Origin: Henricia sp. BOLD:AAB3569
Taxonomy: Eukaryota; Echinodermata; Asteroidea; Spinulosida; Echinasteridae
Direction: 5' to 3'
Length of the DNA: 64,000 bases
Assembly: GCA_037783545.1 (NCBI GenBank)
Contig: JBBELK010000308.1
Location: forward strand, 2,170,001-2,234,000
A model generated the notes under the pieces. The model made no database searches. It saw only the letters and a list, made by a program, of their open reading frames with translations, and was not told where the DNA came from. Made by a program: the position numbers and the translations under genes. Positions 12,815 to 23,135 of this stretch are shown piece by piece (position 1 is the first letter of the stretch; the number at the start of each line of letters is the position of its first letter).

Positions 12815-13373
12815 ATAGATACTTGAACAATTCTTTCACAACATGATAAGTCTAAATGAACTGAACAAATCATACGATGTCATGACCCCTGTGTGACGCC
12901 TACTTCCGGTCCAAACCGGAAGTTCTTCGAAAATGTGCAAATTTTTAGCATTTTTAATGCAAATAGATTCAAAGTGGTAGTGAATTTGACCATATTTCTA
13001 CGGAACGAAATGTTTCCACACATGTGGACCTTTTGACTATACCATTGGTGACGTCATGACATGGACGGTGGTTACGTAATGTGGTGTCAAATTACGCAAA
13101 TTTGGAGCTGAGATGTTTTAAAATGCTGTATCTTGAAAACTACAACAGATATTGGTATGATTCCTTCGCCACATTTAAGAACTTGATGTTCAACATATTG
13201 TTCAACAATTTGTGCACAAAATTGTGACGTCATGATGTCGTCACAGGTGTCACATTACAAGATTTCAAAGATTATTATTTCAACAATTCATATCTCAAAA
13301 CGGTGCAAGCTATCAACCCCCCAGCTATGGCGGATATGCAGGGAGGAGATATTAGTTACCGGATTAGTGTATA

Positions 13374-13496
13374 CAGCAGCCGATTTCACGAAACTTTACG
13401 CAATTGCGCAAGTCCACCTACGCCATAAGTTATTGCGCAAGTAATGGCGTAAGTGGACTTGCGCAATTGAGTAAAGTTTCGTGAAATCGGCTGCTG
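13374..13496. mobile_element. 123-bp fold-back MITE with a paralogous empty site
   Basis: The left arm cagcagccgatttcacgaaa is exactly inverted at the right end (tttcgtgaaatcggctgctg). The arms continue through ctttacgcaattgcgcaagt, and only a short loop near 13430 is unpaired. The related Helitron end at 28797-28965 lacks it and reads attagtgtatacttcc (reverse strand). The insertion point is therefore known to within one or two bases, with at most a TA or A duplicated. Related arms lie at 55505-55640 and 56655-56705. Confidence 0.8.
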
Positions 13497-13606
13497 AACT
13501 TCCATTTTTGCCATTCCACAGGTGATAACAACGTCTGAAATTCATCACAAAATGTTCATTTACCCCGATCACCTGGCGTTTGTAACAACAAACGTCATAC
13601 CTCTAG

Positions 13607-16600
13607 TCTTATTCTTATTCTTCTTTTTCCACTCAAACGTTTCCAGAGCTTTTCTTCAAAACGGTTCAAGCTATCAACTTGAAACTTTGTAGGAACATCA
13701 ACCCCAATGTGAAGGTGTGCATACAAGTGTGACGTCATTGTGACGTCATTGGGTATCAAATTACAACCCAAAAATGACTAAAATATGCATGTTTTAAAAT
13801 GCTTCCGTCTGGAAAACCACGTGACCCATGATTTTCGTATTTAGCAGGCTTATAGATAAGATCATGGCCTACAATTTTCTTCGTGTGGGCATTTTCATCT
13901 GACCCTTCCTTCTGGGGTCAATCTGAGGTCAAAGTTCAACGAAAACGAAAATCTCAATTTTTGCACTTATTGAGCAACAATGCCCATCAAACCAAGCTGA
14001 ATCTTTAAGTAACTAAGTACAGGCATAGGTCCTATGGCAGACTTTCACCAACGTGTATAATATTATGATGGCATCAAGCGTGACGTCATCGTGACGTCAT
14101 CAAGTATCAAATTACACCCCCAAAAAAACCAAAATATGCATATTTTAAAATGCTTCCGTCTTGAAAACCACGTGACCCAGGATCTTCGTATTTGGCAGGT
14201 TTATAGATGACATTCAGTGCTACAATTTTCTTTGTGTGGGCATTTTCGTCTGACCCTTCCTTCTGGGGTCAATTGGAGGTCAAAGTTCAACGAAACTGAG
14301 AATCTCAGTTTTTACACTTGCCAGCAACAATGCCTATCAAACCAAGCTGAATCGTTAGTAAATTAGATACAGACATAGGCCCTACGGCAGACTTTCACCA
14401 GAATGCATAGTATCATGATGGCATCAAGTGTGACGTAATCATGACGTCATCAGGTGTCAAATTACACAAAATTCAAAGGTTATTATTTCAAAAATTCATA
14501 TCTCAAGAACCGTAATAGATACTTGAACAATTCTTTCACAACATGATCAGTCTAAATGAACTGAACAAATCATACAATGTCATGACCCCTGTGTGACGCC
14601 TACTTCCGGTCCAAACCGGATGTTGTTCGAAAATGTGCATTTTTTTAAGCGTTTTGAATGCAAATAGATTCAAAGTGGTAGTGAATTTGACCATATTTCT
14701 ACGGAACGAAATGTTTCCACACATGTGGACTTTTTGACTATACCATTGGTGACGTCATCACATGGACGGTAGTTACGTAATGTGGTGTCAAAATACGCAA
14801 ATTTGGAGCTGAATTGTTTAAAAATGCTGTATCTTGAGAACTACAGCAGATATTTGCGTGATTCTTTCGCCACATTTAAGAACTTGATGTTTATCAAATT
14901 GTTGAACAATTTGTGCACAACATTGTGACGTCATGATATCGTCACAGGTGTCAAATTACAAAAATTAAATGGTTATTATTTCAAAAATTCATATCTCAAG
15001 AATCGTAATAGATACTTGAACAATTCTTTCACAGCATGATAGGTCGCAATGAACTGAACAAATCATACAATGGCATGACCCCTGTGTGACCCAAACCTCC
15101 GGTCCAAACCGGAAGAGGTTCGAAAATGTACACTTTTTTAGCACTTTGAATGCAAATAGAGCCAAAGTGGTAGGGAATTTGACTATAGTTCTACGGAACG
15201 AAATGTTCCCTCACATGTGGACTTTATGACTACATATATACCACTGATGACGTCATCACGTGCACGGTGGTTACGTAATGTGGATAAATTATTTGTTGGG
15301 TCCCTTGATAATTAAGCTAACTCAGTCGTTTGAGGGCGCTATGCCAAGCCTCCACTAATCTGACGATTTGCGCCCATATATAGTGCTCGACTTCTAATAA
15401 TAGAACTTGTATCTAGGCGCCTGTCTCGGGTCAGAGGTCATAATGTATCTGTTAGTAGTGAATAAGTCAGACAGACGAGACATAATAAGCAGGGCTTGAT
15501 TTACAACCCAAAAAATTTGACTTTTGAAGATGTAAAACTGCTAGTTTCCGTGGCATCATCGCCATGAAAGTTGAATAAACACTAGATAGCACAAGGGCAT
15601 TTACTTTTGGTGACTTAGCTGTTGTATCTTGGGTGTAATTATGTACGGCTAGCCTTAGTCGGCGGACCAGAGTAAATATGTCTTCTCCCCGAAAACTGTG
15701 AATGTGACATGCTGGAAATCGTTGCTGTGTTGGAAATAAAATGGACATGGTGGACCGCAACTCAAGCTGACTGGAGCGTCAGTTTATTCTAGATGCAATT
15801 GAACCCCAACTCCCCACACGGCGATATACTACAGTAATATGATCTCAAATGACAAAATCTTCAGAACTGTAATAGATATTGTAAAGATTCTTTCACCACA
15901 TATAGGCCTAGGCCTACATGTCAAAACTTGTTCTTCAGTAGATACTTTAACAATCTGTGCACACAATAGTAACGTTATGATGAGATTGACAATTATGACG
16001 TCATCAGTTTTTCAGTTCGATTGTACGAGACTGAAGCCCTCTGCACACACAGCGCACAGCCCGCACCAAAATCTTACTATTTTTCAATCTCAAAAATTCA
16101 CCCACTTTTACCTGTCCAAATCTAACGAGCAACAGTTGATTAGAAAGCTTAGAGTTTCAGTCATTCACTAACGTACATAAAACAGCCGTCGGAGGTATGA
16201 TCGACAGCCTAGGCTTTTATGAATGAACTACTCTCGCCCCGACCAGCTTTTCCCGAAGCGTTGCGATCGCGAGTATTCGGCCCATAAAAATTGCCGCTCG
16301 GCTGGGCGCGCATGCACTTCGGGTGCTTTCCGCGGATCTGAATACTTGTGACGTACATGAAAATGGTTTCCCTGAATAGCTGAATGGGTACTGTACACGT
16401 CATTGCGTCCTCGTTATCGGTAGGTGGTCTACAACCGAAGTTACGAAAAAGGGAAAAGTAAACTCAATTTCTTGAGGTGAAATCTTCATTTTGAAAGGTA
16501 GGAGGTTTCACTGAATGAATTTTACATGTCTTAACAATTATTTGTGCGAGTTTGGAATGTTAAATGTGTTTATTTTTTTATGGAGAGCGTAATTTCTATA

Positions 16601-18166
16601 CCCTTTCAAAAGCTCTTTTGATAGAAACGAACGCCACGGTGTAGGTGTGTGTGTTGGCCTATTGAATGGGGCACTCGCCCGTGAAAGCACGGCGTGATGC
16701 ATGGCGTGACCCCGGTCGTTGGAATCTGGTTGTGTCAACCACTAAGTCTTAAAATCATGCTGTTTTGGTAATTTTATAACAAAATACACATCTCACATAT
16801 ATGCAGGATATATTTCTAGGGACGTCAGAATTACAATTAGCCGAATTTTTTAGGCCTCCTGTCCGTTCAATTTTGAAAGGAAGGTATAACTCTCCCATAT
16901 TTAAAACAAATGGTACAATCGTAGTTCGTGTATAGGATGCACAATGCCTTTTTTTGGGCGATACCATTATTACTAGAGGTATGTTTTTTTGCGCATTCCT
17001 GGAGGGGCAGATCTAAGTAATCAAAATTCAAATTGAATTTTTTTTTTTGGTTATCGAATTGATATGTTTTATTTTGTTCACTATATCAGCTGTAAATACA
17101 ATTAAAACAATAAATGCAAACCAAACTTTAAGTATTAAAGAGAATAGGCCTACAACTTACAAGTTTTTAAAAGTCATACTCATAGCCGCCCTAATAGTTT
17201 CAGTCAGGTCATTAAAAAAAGAAAAGGGAAAAAAAAGGAGAAAGTTAACTAAATCTTAAGTGAGGGCATGGTATAATAAACTATCCTGTTGTCTCTACTT
17301 AATAAACTATCCTGTTGTCTCTACTTCCAGTATCAAGATTAAAGACTATGGCCGAGCCAGAAGAAAACCAGGAAAACCCTCCACCTCGGAGTATCACACT
17401 AGCATCCGCATCCTCCACTTCTTTAAATTGACTTTTGACCTTGAAGATGAGTCATACAATACCTCAAATAATGTTACTGGCCTTTTTTTATCACTTGTTC
17501 AGCTATATCATTGCCAGTAACTGTTATTTCATCTGAAGTTTGTGGAGACGTCAAATTATATTGTTTTCTTTGGAGAAATTGTGCTTGTTTCCATGGCAAC
17601 CATTAATTTTATTAAAATAAAATGCTTGTTTCCATGGCAACCATTCATTTTTTTAAAATAATTTATACTTTTTCTGAAAGACCATACCACATTACCCTTA
17701 TGCAGAAAGTTTTATGAGAATACTTCAATTATAGCAGAGGTTATACTGATTTATGTTACTAAAATCATTCAAATTATGTCGTTTTGGGGCCATTGTGGGG
17801 TATACGCAGTGAATGTATGGTCGGGCATCATCGAATGATAGATATTTTAATACATATAACAGGATATCTCAAAAAGTACTTGTCCGATTTTCTTCATTTA
17901 AAGAGCATTGTATTTCTGTCATCAAGACCTTTCATTTGATATACAGTTTGGGTGTTTGGGGCAAGGAATAAATTTTGGCCTGAAAACCTAGTAGTACAAT
18001 TTTAGCGTTGAATAGTCAGAGTCATGTCTTGAGAATTCCAATACTTTTTCAACATCAAACAACTCAAGTTTTCAAACAATCTCAAAACTGTGTCGTCATC
18101 ATCATTTCAATGTTTATGTCACCCGATCACCTTGCGTTTGTAAAAAACACGAACGCGAAGCTCTAG
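13607..18166 (+). mobile_element. non-autonomous Helitron, copy d, interrupted
   Basis: It begins TCTTATTCTTATTC directly after the CTAG of copy c. It is nearly identical to copy b through 15850, including subrepeats, TGACGTCA words and the unique part, then is split at about 16009 by a 2-kb insertion. It resumes at 17996 with caattttagcgttgaatag and ends with the hairpin GCGTTTGT/ACGAACGC and CTAG (18163-18166) followed by T. A Helitron 5' TC immediately abutting the CTAG of another copy shows head-to-tail nesting. It is non-coding. Confidence 0.65.
16009..17995 (+). mobile_element. 2-kb insertion in Helitron copy d, with a small ORF and splice-like signals
   Basis: It is defined by comparison with copy b, which runs from gacgtcatcaga directly into caattttagcg. 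The 5' half (16200-16500) is CpG-rich, ending in a donor-like gaaag|gtagga. Near 17328 an acceptor-like ctacttccag precedes an ATG (17348) opening a 27-codon frame to TGA (17431): MAEPEENQENPPPRSITLAS, then seven more residues. A similar NPPPRS/EPPARS motif appears in the 1.55-kb insertion at 12140-12165. No known protein is recognised; a captured or retroposed host gene fragment is one possibility. Confidence 0.4.
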
Positions 18167-18615
18167 TTATTATACAGTATTGCAAAGGTATTGTGCAATG
18201 GCATGTGCGTTGCTCAATCATCCCCCTGTACATAGCTATACTGAAGACCGGAAATCCTGCAGATAATTTTCACCATGGAGCTCTAGATGTTTTCACTGAC
18301 TGCAGCTCTAAAAACAACGTAGTTGTTATAACTAGACAAACTAAAAATCTAGACAAACTGAAAATCAGTCAGTTTGACTAGATTTTCTAATCAGGGTGAC
18401 TAAAATCTTTGTAACGTCAAACCATGGGGGAAGAAACAAACAGATATCTACCAGGCGGAGGCGGAGTGTTTTTACAGTGTAAATGCACTACTTGCATAAA
18501 GTGTACATAATACTTTTTTGGGCATGGTGTATCTACTGTGGTGGTCGCCGCTACTCATTTTCAGGGGTACTTGGGGTCGGGTACGAGGTCGTCGCAGTCA
18601 GGACGTCATTTCCAT

Positions 18616-19028
18616 TAAAGGAGCGTGACCAGATTTTTTGGATGAGCACATTATTTTAATGATGACAGTTTTATACTTTTGCTTATTCCAACACTATGAA
18701 GAATTAAATAATAATGTATTTCATTTCAACCTAACATTCAAATAAAACACCTGCCCAAAATACTATGATAGAAAGAAAATTTGCAAACTCCAATTTGGAT
18801 GTGGAAGCAAAACTATCACTGCACTGCTTTATAACATTGGATAATTATATTAGTTTACTAATATAATGAATTTTTGGAATATCCCTGGAAATATACGGAT
18901 TGAGGGCGCGAAATGTCAAAATGGTAATGAGAAAAATATGACACATGATATGGTATCAAAATCTCGACCCATGGTAAACAAATGGTGGTGGGGTGGTCAA
19001 AATTGTATAATCTGGTCACGCCCCTTTA
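18616..19028. mobile_element. MITE family with TIR AAAGGAGCGTGACCAGA, copy 1
   Basis: It starts taaaggagcgtgaccag and ends ctggtcacgcccctttata, giving inverted termini of about 17 bp bordered by TA. The internal words atccctggaaatatacgga and gatatggtatcaaaatctc recur at 53694-54059 and 62722-63060, and in reverse at 27481-27760. It is non-coding. Confidence 0.75.
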
Positions 19029-19685
19029 TAACGCCAGACGGAGTATAAGTAGAGCCGGAGATTAGAAATTGGCACGTGGCCGGCCAAGAGGCATAGCCTA
19101 AAATGCTAAACAGTTGATGTATCAGTACATGTATAACGTAGGCGGCTATATTATAGCCGTCACGTAAAATTTTTTTCGTGTTAGATCGGTGTATTAAATT
19201 CATGTATTGTATTTTTGAAGTCGGCGTCTCCGATTTACCCAGCTCTACATTTTACATGATCGCCAATCGCCATTCCGACGACCACCCAAAAAAAAACCTA
19301 TTTACAGGTTCATAAATAAGTTCACCCAGAGGTGGCGTAATTGCGTATAATTGACTTTATTTCGCGTTTTTATAATCAAGTGATAAAAACCATCCATAGA
19401 ACCAATTTTGCTCACTTTTGCAAACGTCTGGATCCAGTACACAAATCGGGCAGAGGCAGGTTTTGGGGTGTGCCGGGGGAGGGGGTGGCGATAAGAAATG
19501 GTATCTGACAACAGCAAAAATCTCTTTTAAGTCCACTTTTATTATTCTTTATTTTCGGGAAACAACCTTTTCATTTTTCACGCCCCTTGCATCGTCATTT
19601 GTGTTTTATGACATTCTTGTGTTCGTGTCCGAAATAAATATAACCAAATAAGTCATAATAAGCAAGTTTTCATTGGCTTGAAAAC
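19029..19685. other. unassigned DNA in Ly6 A intron 1
   Basis: No gene is recognised. A G-rich piece near 19464-19490 and short AT-rich stretches are the only visible features. Confidence 0.35.
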
Positions 19686-19895
19686 TTAGTGGGAGTCGCA
19701 AAAGAAATCGTCAGTATATTCAAAATTCTTGGGGAGACATGCTGGGCAGAACGCAGTGTTTGCACCCAAGAACGGATAACATCCAATGTGCTGCAAACGA
19801 AGGGTCTCCGTCCAGTAGGATTTGTCGCACGTCAGACAGAAGTCGTCAGATAATTCCTGGCATTTGATTTGACGCATTGCTGTGGATAAGATCAC
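19686..19895 (-). pseudogene. possible relic of a cysteine-rich zinc-finger protein
   Basis: A minus-strand open frame reads FCLTCDKSYWTETLRLQHIG and, shortly after, FCPACLPKNFEY. The paired CxxC units, a conserved-looking aromatic and a QH resemble a decayed zinc-binding segment from a transposon or C2H2-type protein. It is only 69 residues with no splice support and no similar neighbour, and it sits in a repeat-filled intron. I do not recognise the family, and chance remains likely. Confidence 0.2.
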
Positions 19896-19915
19896 ACTGC
19901 ACCTTAACGTCTTTT

Positions 19916-19943
19916 CGGGGGTGGGGGAGGGGGGGGGGGGGGT
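19916..19943 (+). repeat. poly-G tract
   Basis: Almost pure G (gggggtgggg, then aggggggg and longer) with several G-runs, capable of forming a quadruplex on the plus strand. Similar homopolymers lie at 49697-49716 (poly-C) and 63023-63034 (poly-G). Confidence 0.6.
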
Positions 19944-20113
19944 GCAATTGTGTTTGCTTTTCCCTTTTCTTTTGATCCGCTTTCCTGTTGATCATCTTTT
20001 TTTCTTTAGATCGGTTGGCATCCAAAGCTTCCTGGTTGATGCTCTCTTCTTACTCTTTTCTTCTATCCTGGCCAATGGGATCATATGCGTCTTGGACTTC
20101 ATCTGCTATTAGT

Positions 20114-20526
20114 TAGACTTGGGCGACTCAATCATTTTCGGAATCGACGTCGATTCCAAAAAAGAATAGCGATTCCATTCGGAATCGATTCCATTTTTCG
20201 CGGGAAAACATTAAATATACTGAGCATGTTTAATAGGTAAATGAGCGTGTTTATGTACATGCATGTACATCGACGACCCAATTATTGGCATTGAGCGGCA
20301 CTAAACGTCCCCGAAATGATGCCGGCCTGTACCACACACACTTAATGTGGAAATGATCAGAGGCTAAATATTCTTACAAAAGTTGGAGTTTTGCCTTTGG
20401 AATTGCAACTAGGTAATTTCTGGAATCCGCAAGCTATCACTGGGAATCGAATCCAAATGAAAGAGAATCGACCTCATTCCGATTCCTAAAGTGGAATCGA
20501 TTCCGGCGTGGAATCGCCCAAGCCTA
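20114..20526. mobile_element. GAATC-rich TIR element with a 5-bp target duplication
   Basis: Left end TAGACTTGGGCGA (20114-20126) and right end TCGCCCAAGCCTA (20514-20526) are inverted with one mismatch. They are flanked on both sides by TTAGT (20109-20113 and 20527-20531), a clean 5-bp duplication. The interior holds repeated ggaatcgattcc-like palindromes. It is 413 bp with no ORF. Confidence 0.8.
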
Positions 20527-20686
20527 TTAGTACACCGGGCCTTTGACCGGACCCGTAACGGCATCTTTCTTCCCTCTGGTATATTACTTCTATCGGGGGT
20601 AGACGATTGCTGCAACCTCGCTTGAAATCACACCCATGACGAAATGATTCTCTTTGGAGGCAACTGCTATAAGGTCCTTGCAAGTA

Positions 20687-20837
20687 TATAGACCGTATCG
20701 AATAGCTGCCATTTCGTGGGGCAGTTTCTTTGTTCCTTGAGGACATTCATGGTTGCACAAATTGTGCTTCCATTGTTGAACGGTTTAAGTAACTAAAAGT
20801 GCCCTCACGAAATGGCGGCTTTTTGATACGGTCTATA
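20687..20837. mobile_element. MITE family TAGACCGTATCGAATAG, copy 1
   Basis: Ends tatagaccgtatcgaatag and gatacggtctata are inverted; next inward lie ccatttcgtggggca and cctcacgaaatggcgg. The 150-bp unit recurs at 22502-22650 with its core in the opposite orientation. Confidence 0.75.
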
Positions 20838-21581
20838 CTGCTGGCACCTCCGCCATCATCATGTGTCGTGTCATGTGCTTCTTTCCGATAATATGAAAAG
20901 TCTCAATTCATTATTTTATTATAATATTATTCGTCTGCAGACCGCCCGGCAAGTGAAAGCCCGCTATAATGGTAACTGGTCAATAACAAGTGAGGAAAAG
21001 AACGGTATATAGTTCAGTGCGCGAAACGGCGTAGAGGAAATTTGAAGTAAAACAATCCACTCAAAAAGTACAAAATCTCCTAAACACTTTCCGTCCAAGT
21101 TGATATTGTATGGTTTCAATTGCGTCGTTTGACTCCAAATTCCTTCCGCGCATTTTTCTTTTTAAAGCGATGTGCATCGCACTAAATTACGCGCAAAAAG
21201 CCTCAGTGTAAATCCCCCCAAGGTGTAACTGGTGAATAGGGTCTGTTCAGTTGGCAGTTAAGGAAACGGCAAAAATGCGTCTACATGTTTAAATGTCAGT
21301 CAGCTATGTACAATTCTTTGAGTGAGCTAAATCAAACGAGGTTCGCCATCCTCTACAATTAACATGTTAAAAAAAATCCCTGCTAATCTCGGCACGGGTG
21401 GAAAACTTCCAGCTGAAGTTTGCGTTCGTTCCCATGCACCAACCGCTTAGCTGTGTCGACAAACATTTTAACAGGAAAAAGTGAACGCGCGTCTGTCGCG
21501 TGGCGTTTCGTCAACGTGACCAATTTTGTGTGACGTCCCACAGCTATCATTGGTCGGTGTATATGTATATTAACATGCTAA
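20838..21581. other. unassigned DNA in Ly6 A intron 1
   Basis: No gene, repeat border or RNA structure is recognised over about 740 bp. Confidence 0.35.
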
Positions 21582-21729
21582 TTAAAGGTACAGGCTCGTC
21601 AGCAATGCGCGCCCGCCAAATTCGAGCTCGAAACACGCAGCTAGCTCCATGTCTTTGCTATGGAGCTAGCTGCGTATTGCGTGGCACACATTTGGCGGGC
21701 GCGCATTGCTGACGAGCCTGTGCCTTTAA
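21582..21729. mobile_element. hairpin MITE AAAGGYACAGGCTCGTCAGC, copy 1
   Basis: A near-perfect palindrome: ttaaaggtacaggctcgtca at the left is inverted as tgacgagcctgtgcctttaa at the right. The arms continue through gcaatgcgcgcccgccaaat to a small loop near 21655. TTAA or TA lies at both ends. Three further copies are at 30619-30758, 33475-33620 and 54469-54608. It is non-coding; transcripts would form long hairpins. Confidence 0.85.
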
Positions 21730-21990
21730 GTAGTGACTCTGGTTCGAAACCCGTCCGGGTCAGTATATGGATTGGGTTCTCAGTCCCTGCTTGATTCCGT
21801 GCGGTTTTCCCCACACGTTGGTGTGTTAGATTTTCTTCCCACCTCAAAAACGGAGACTTTCTTCCTCAGTTCTCTGCTCACACTTTCGTGGCCGCGCGGC
21901 GTGCTGAAGAACCTCCTAGGTGGCATGCGGCAACGACTTACATTATGTGGGTCGGCTAATCTCAGCAACCAGATCCTTGTAGGGATCGTA
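21730..21990 (+). mobile_element. SINE-like fragment (5' truncated)
   Basis: It starts just inside a tRNA-like half: ctctggttcgaaacccgtcc carries a B-box (21741-21752). Next come gattccgtgcggttttcccc and gttctctgctcacac, a composition typical of tRNA-SINE bodies. The A-box half is missing; the adjoining hairpin MITE may have replaced it. An open frame crossing it runs into Ly6 exon 2 but is not the genuine start. Confidence 0.5.
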
Positions 21991-22048
21991 GACGAAAGAA
22001 GAAGCCTTGCTTGCCAAACGGGATATTTTTCTTTTCATTTTCCATTAG

Positions 22049-22201
22049 TTTTTGCTCTGGACTGCTACTCGTGCAACGACTGTAGTCTCTCTGGCGTCTT
22101 TGCCATCGTGGAGAATCAAGCGACCTGTCCAAGCAAAACTAGTTTTGATTTCGTTGGAATCACAGAGCCTGCATGCTTGAAACAAGTGGAGTCGGATGGC
22201 A
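22049..22201 (+). CDS. Ly6/uPAR-domain protein, copy A, exon 2
   Basis: The acceptor is tttccattag before tttttgctctgg; the donor is ggca|gtgagt. The exon is 153 nt and enters and leaves in phase 1, so it fits both neighbours. It encodes the end of the signal peptide (VFA, a good cleavage site) and the first half of the Ly6 domain: LDCYSCNDC (the LxCxxC opening of Ly6 proteins), then cysteines in ATCPS and PACLKQ. It matches exon 2 of copy B residue for residue apart from one extra codon there and scattered substitutions. Confidence 0.85.
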
Positions 22202-22501
22202 GTGAGTATTGTCATTTTTATTTTTGGTCCGGGAACCAGACGACTGTGTCACTGCACGAAGGCAGTATAAGGTGACCTTCAAGGCCGGGCAATTCCATTA
22301 ATGTGAATGGGTAAACATAAACAAGAACTAGCACAATGAGGGGAATGCCACATTTTTTTCGACAATTGTACATGTACATAACTGTTGTTTATTGGTACAC
22401 TTTTCTCAGCCCAATAAAGGTGTAAGCTTTCGAATATGACAGGTTATAAAAAGTTTTACAAACGTGGTGCGGATACTGCAGGAATTTCGTGACTATGACT
22501 C

Positions 22502-22650
22502 TATAGACCGTATCGAATAGCCGCCATTTCGTGGGGCACCTTTTGTTACTTAAACCGTTTAACAATGGAAGCACAATATGTGCAACCATGCACGTCCTCA
22601 AGGAACAGAGAAACTGCCCCACAAAATAGCGGCTATTCGATACGGTCTAG
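22502..22650. mobile_element. MITE family TAGACCGTATCGAATAG, copy 2
   Basis: Same termini as 20687-20837 (tatagaccgtatcgaatag, gctattcgatacggtcta), with the core tgcaaccatgcacgtcctca running in the opposite sense to copy 1. It lies in Ly6 A intron 2. Confidence 0.75.
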
Positions 22651-22994
22651 GACGCTGAATATTATTAAAACATTTTTAACAAACCCTTTTTCCGACGAAA
22701 CTAGTTAACCAATCACAACAAGTTTCATATCATTGTAAATTAGAAACTGCTGATGAATAATCCATTTGGCCCACGGTTGGCCTGACGCAGTGCCGGAACG
22801 AGAGAGGGCTCTCGTACAGGCTGAGGTCAATAACAAAATATGCTATTTTGATTGGTAAACTGTTACAAATAGTTTTATCCCCGGCCCCCTGTGTGATTTT
22901 GAATTAGATGCATGATTAAAACCAACCTGAGCAAAAACCAGCTCCGTACTTTTTTCGTTTAACTTTTGAGAAAACAAAAAAGGTTTGCAGTCAT

Positions 22995-23135
22995 TTCGCC
23001 CTGAACCACGGCCTGTGCACGAAGTGGTTTTGGGGCGAAGTAGCATTTGGGCGATGTTGTGTTTGGACGAAGTGATTTAGGGCGAAATGGCATTCGGGCG
23101 AAGTGGTTTGGGGGCGAAATGGTTTTGGGGCGAAT
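22995..23135. repeat. degenerate GGGCGAARTGGTTT tandem repeat
   Basis: About eight diverged units of 14-18 bp, such as ggggcgaagtag, gggcgaaatggc and ggggcgaattga. Comparable low-complexity blocks occur at 28066-28140 (gaccgagttgacc) and 49680-49765 (cgagtcgcccc). It is probably the inside of a short transposon. Confidence 0.55.

Larger units (their letters stand above)
10282..13606 (+). mobile_element. non-autonomous Helitron, copy c, interrupted and 3'-rearranged
   Basis: It starts with a T-rich tract, the aggtgatcggg/cccgatcacct hairpin (about 10305-10333) and then the subrepeats (10545-11240). It is split at 11265 by a 1.55-kb insertion and resumes at 12815 with agatacttgaacaattc, exactly where copy b continues. 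After about 13300 it switches to a different 3' part that includes a 123-bp fold-back. It ends with the hairpin GCGTTTGT/ACAAACGT and CTAG (13603-13606) followed by T. The same alternative 3' end occurs in reverse at 28797-28965. Confidence 0.6.

Noticed and set aside
21733..22275. 180-codon frame overlapping Ly6 A exon 2
   Set aside because: It starts in SINE-like DNA and reads through the splice acceptor and donor. The paralog shows the true exon borders and signal-peptide exon.
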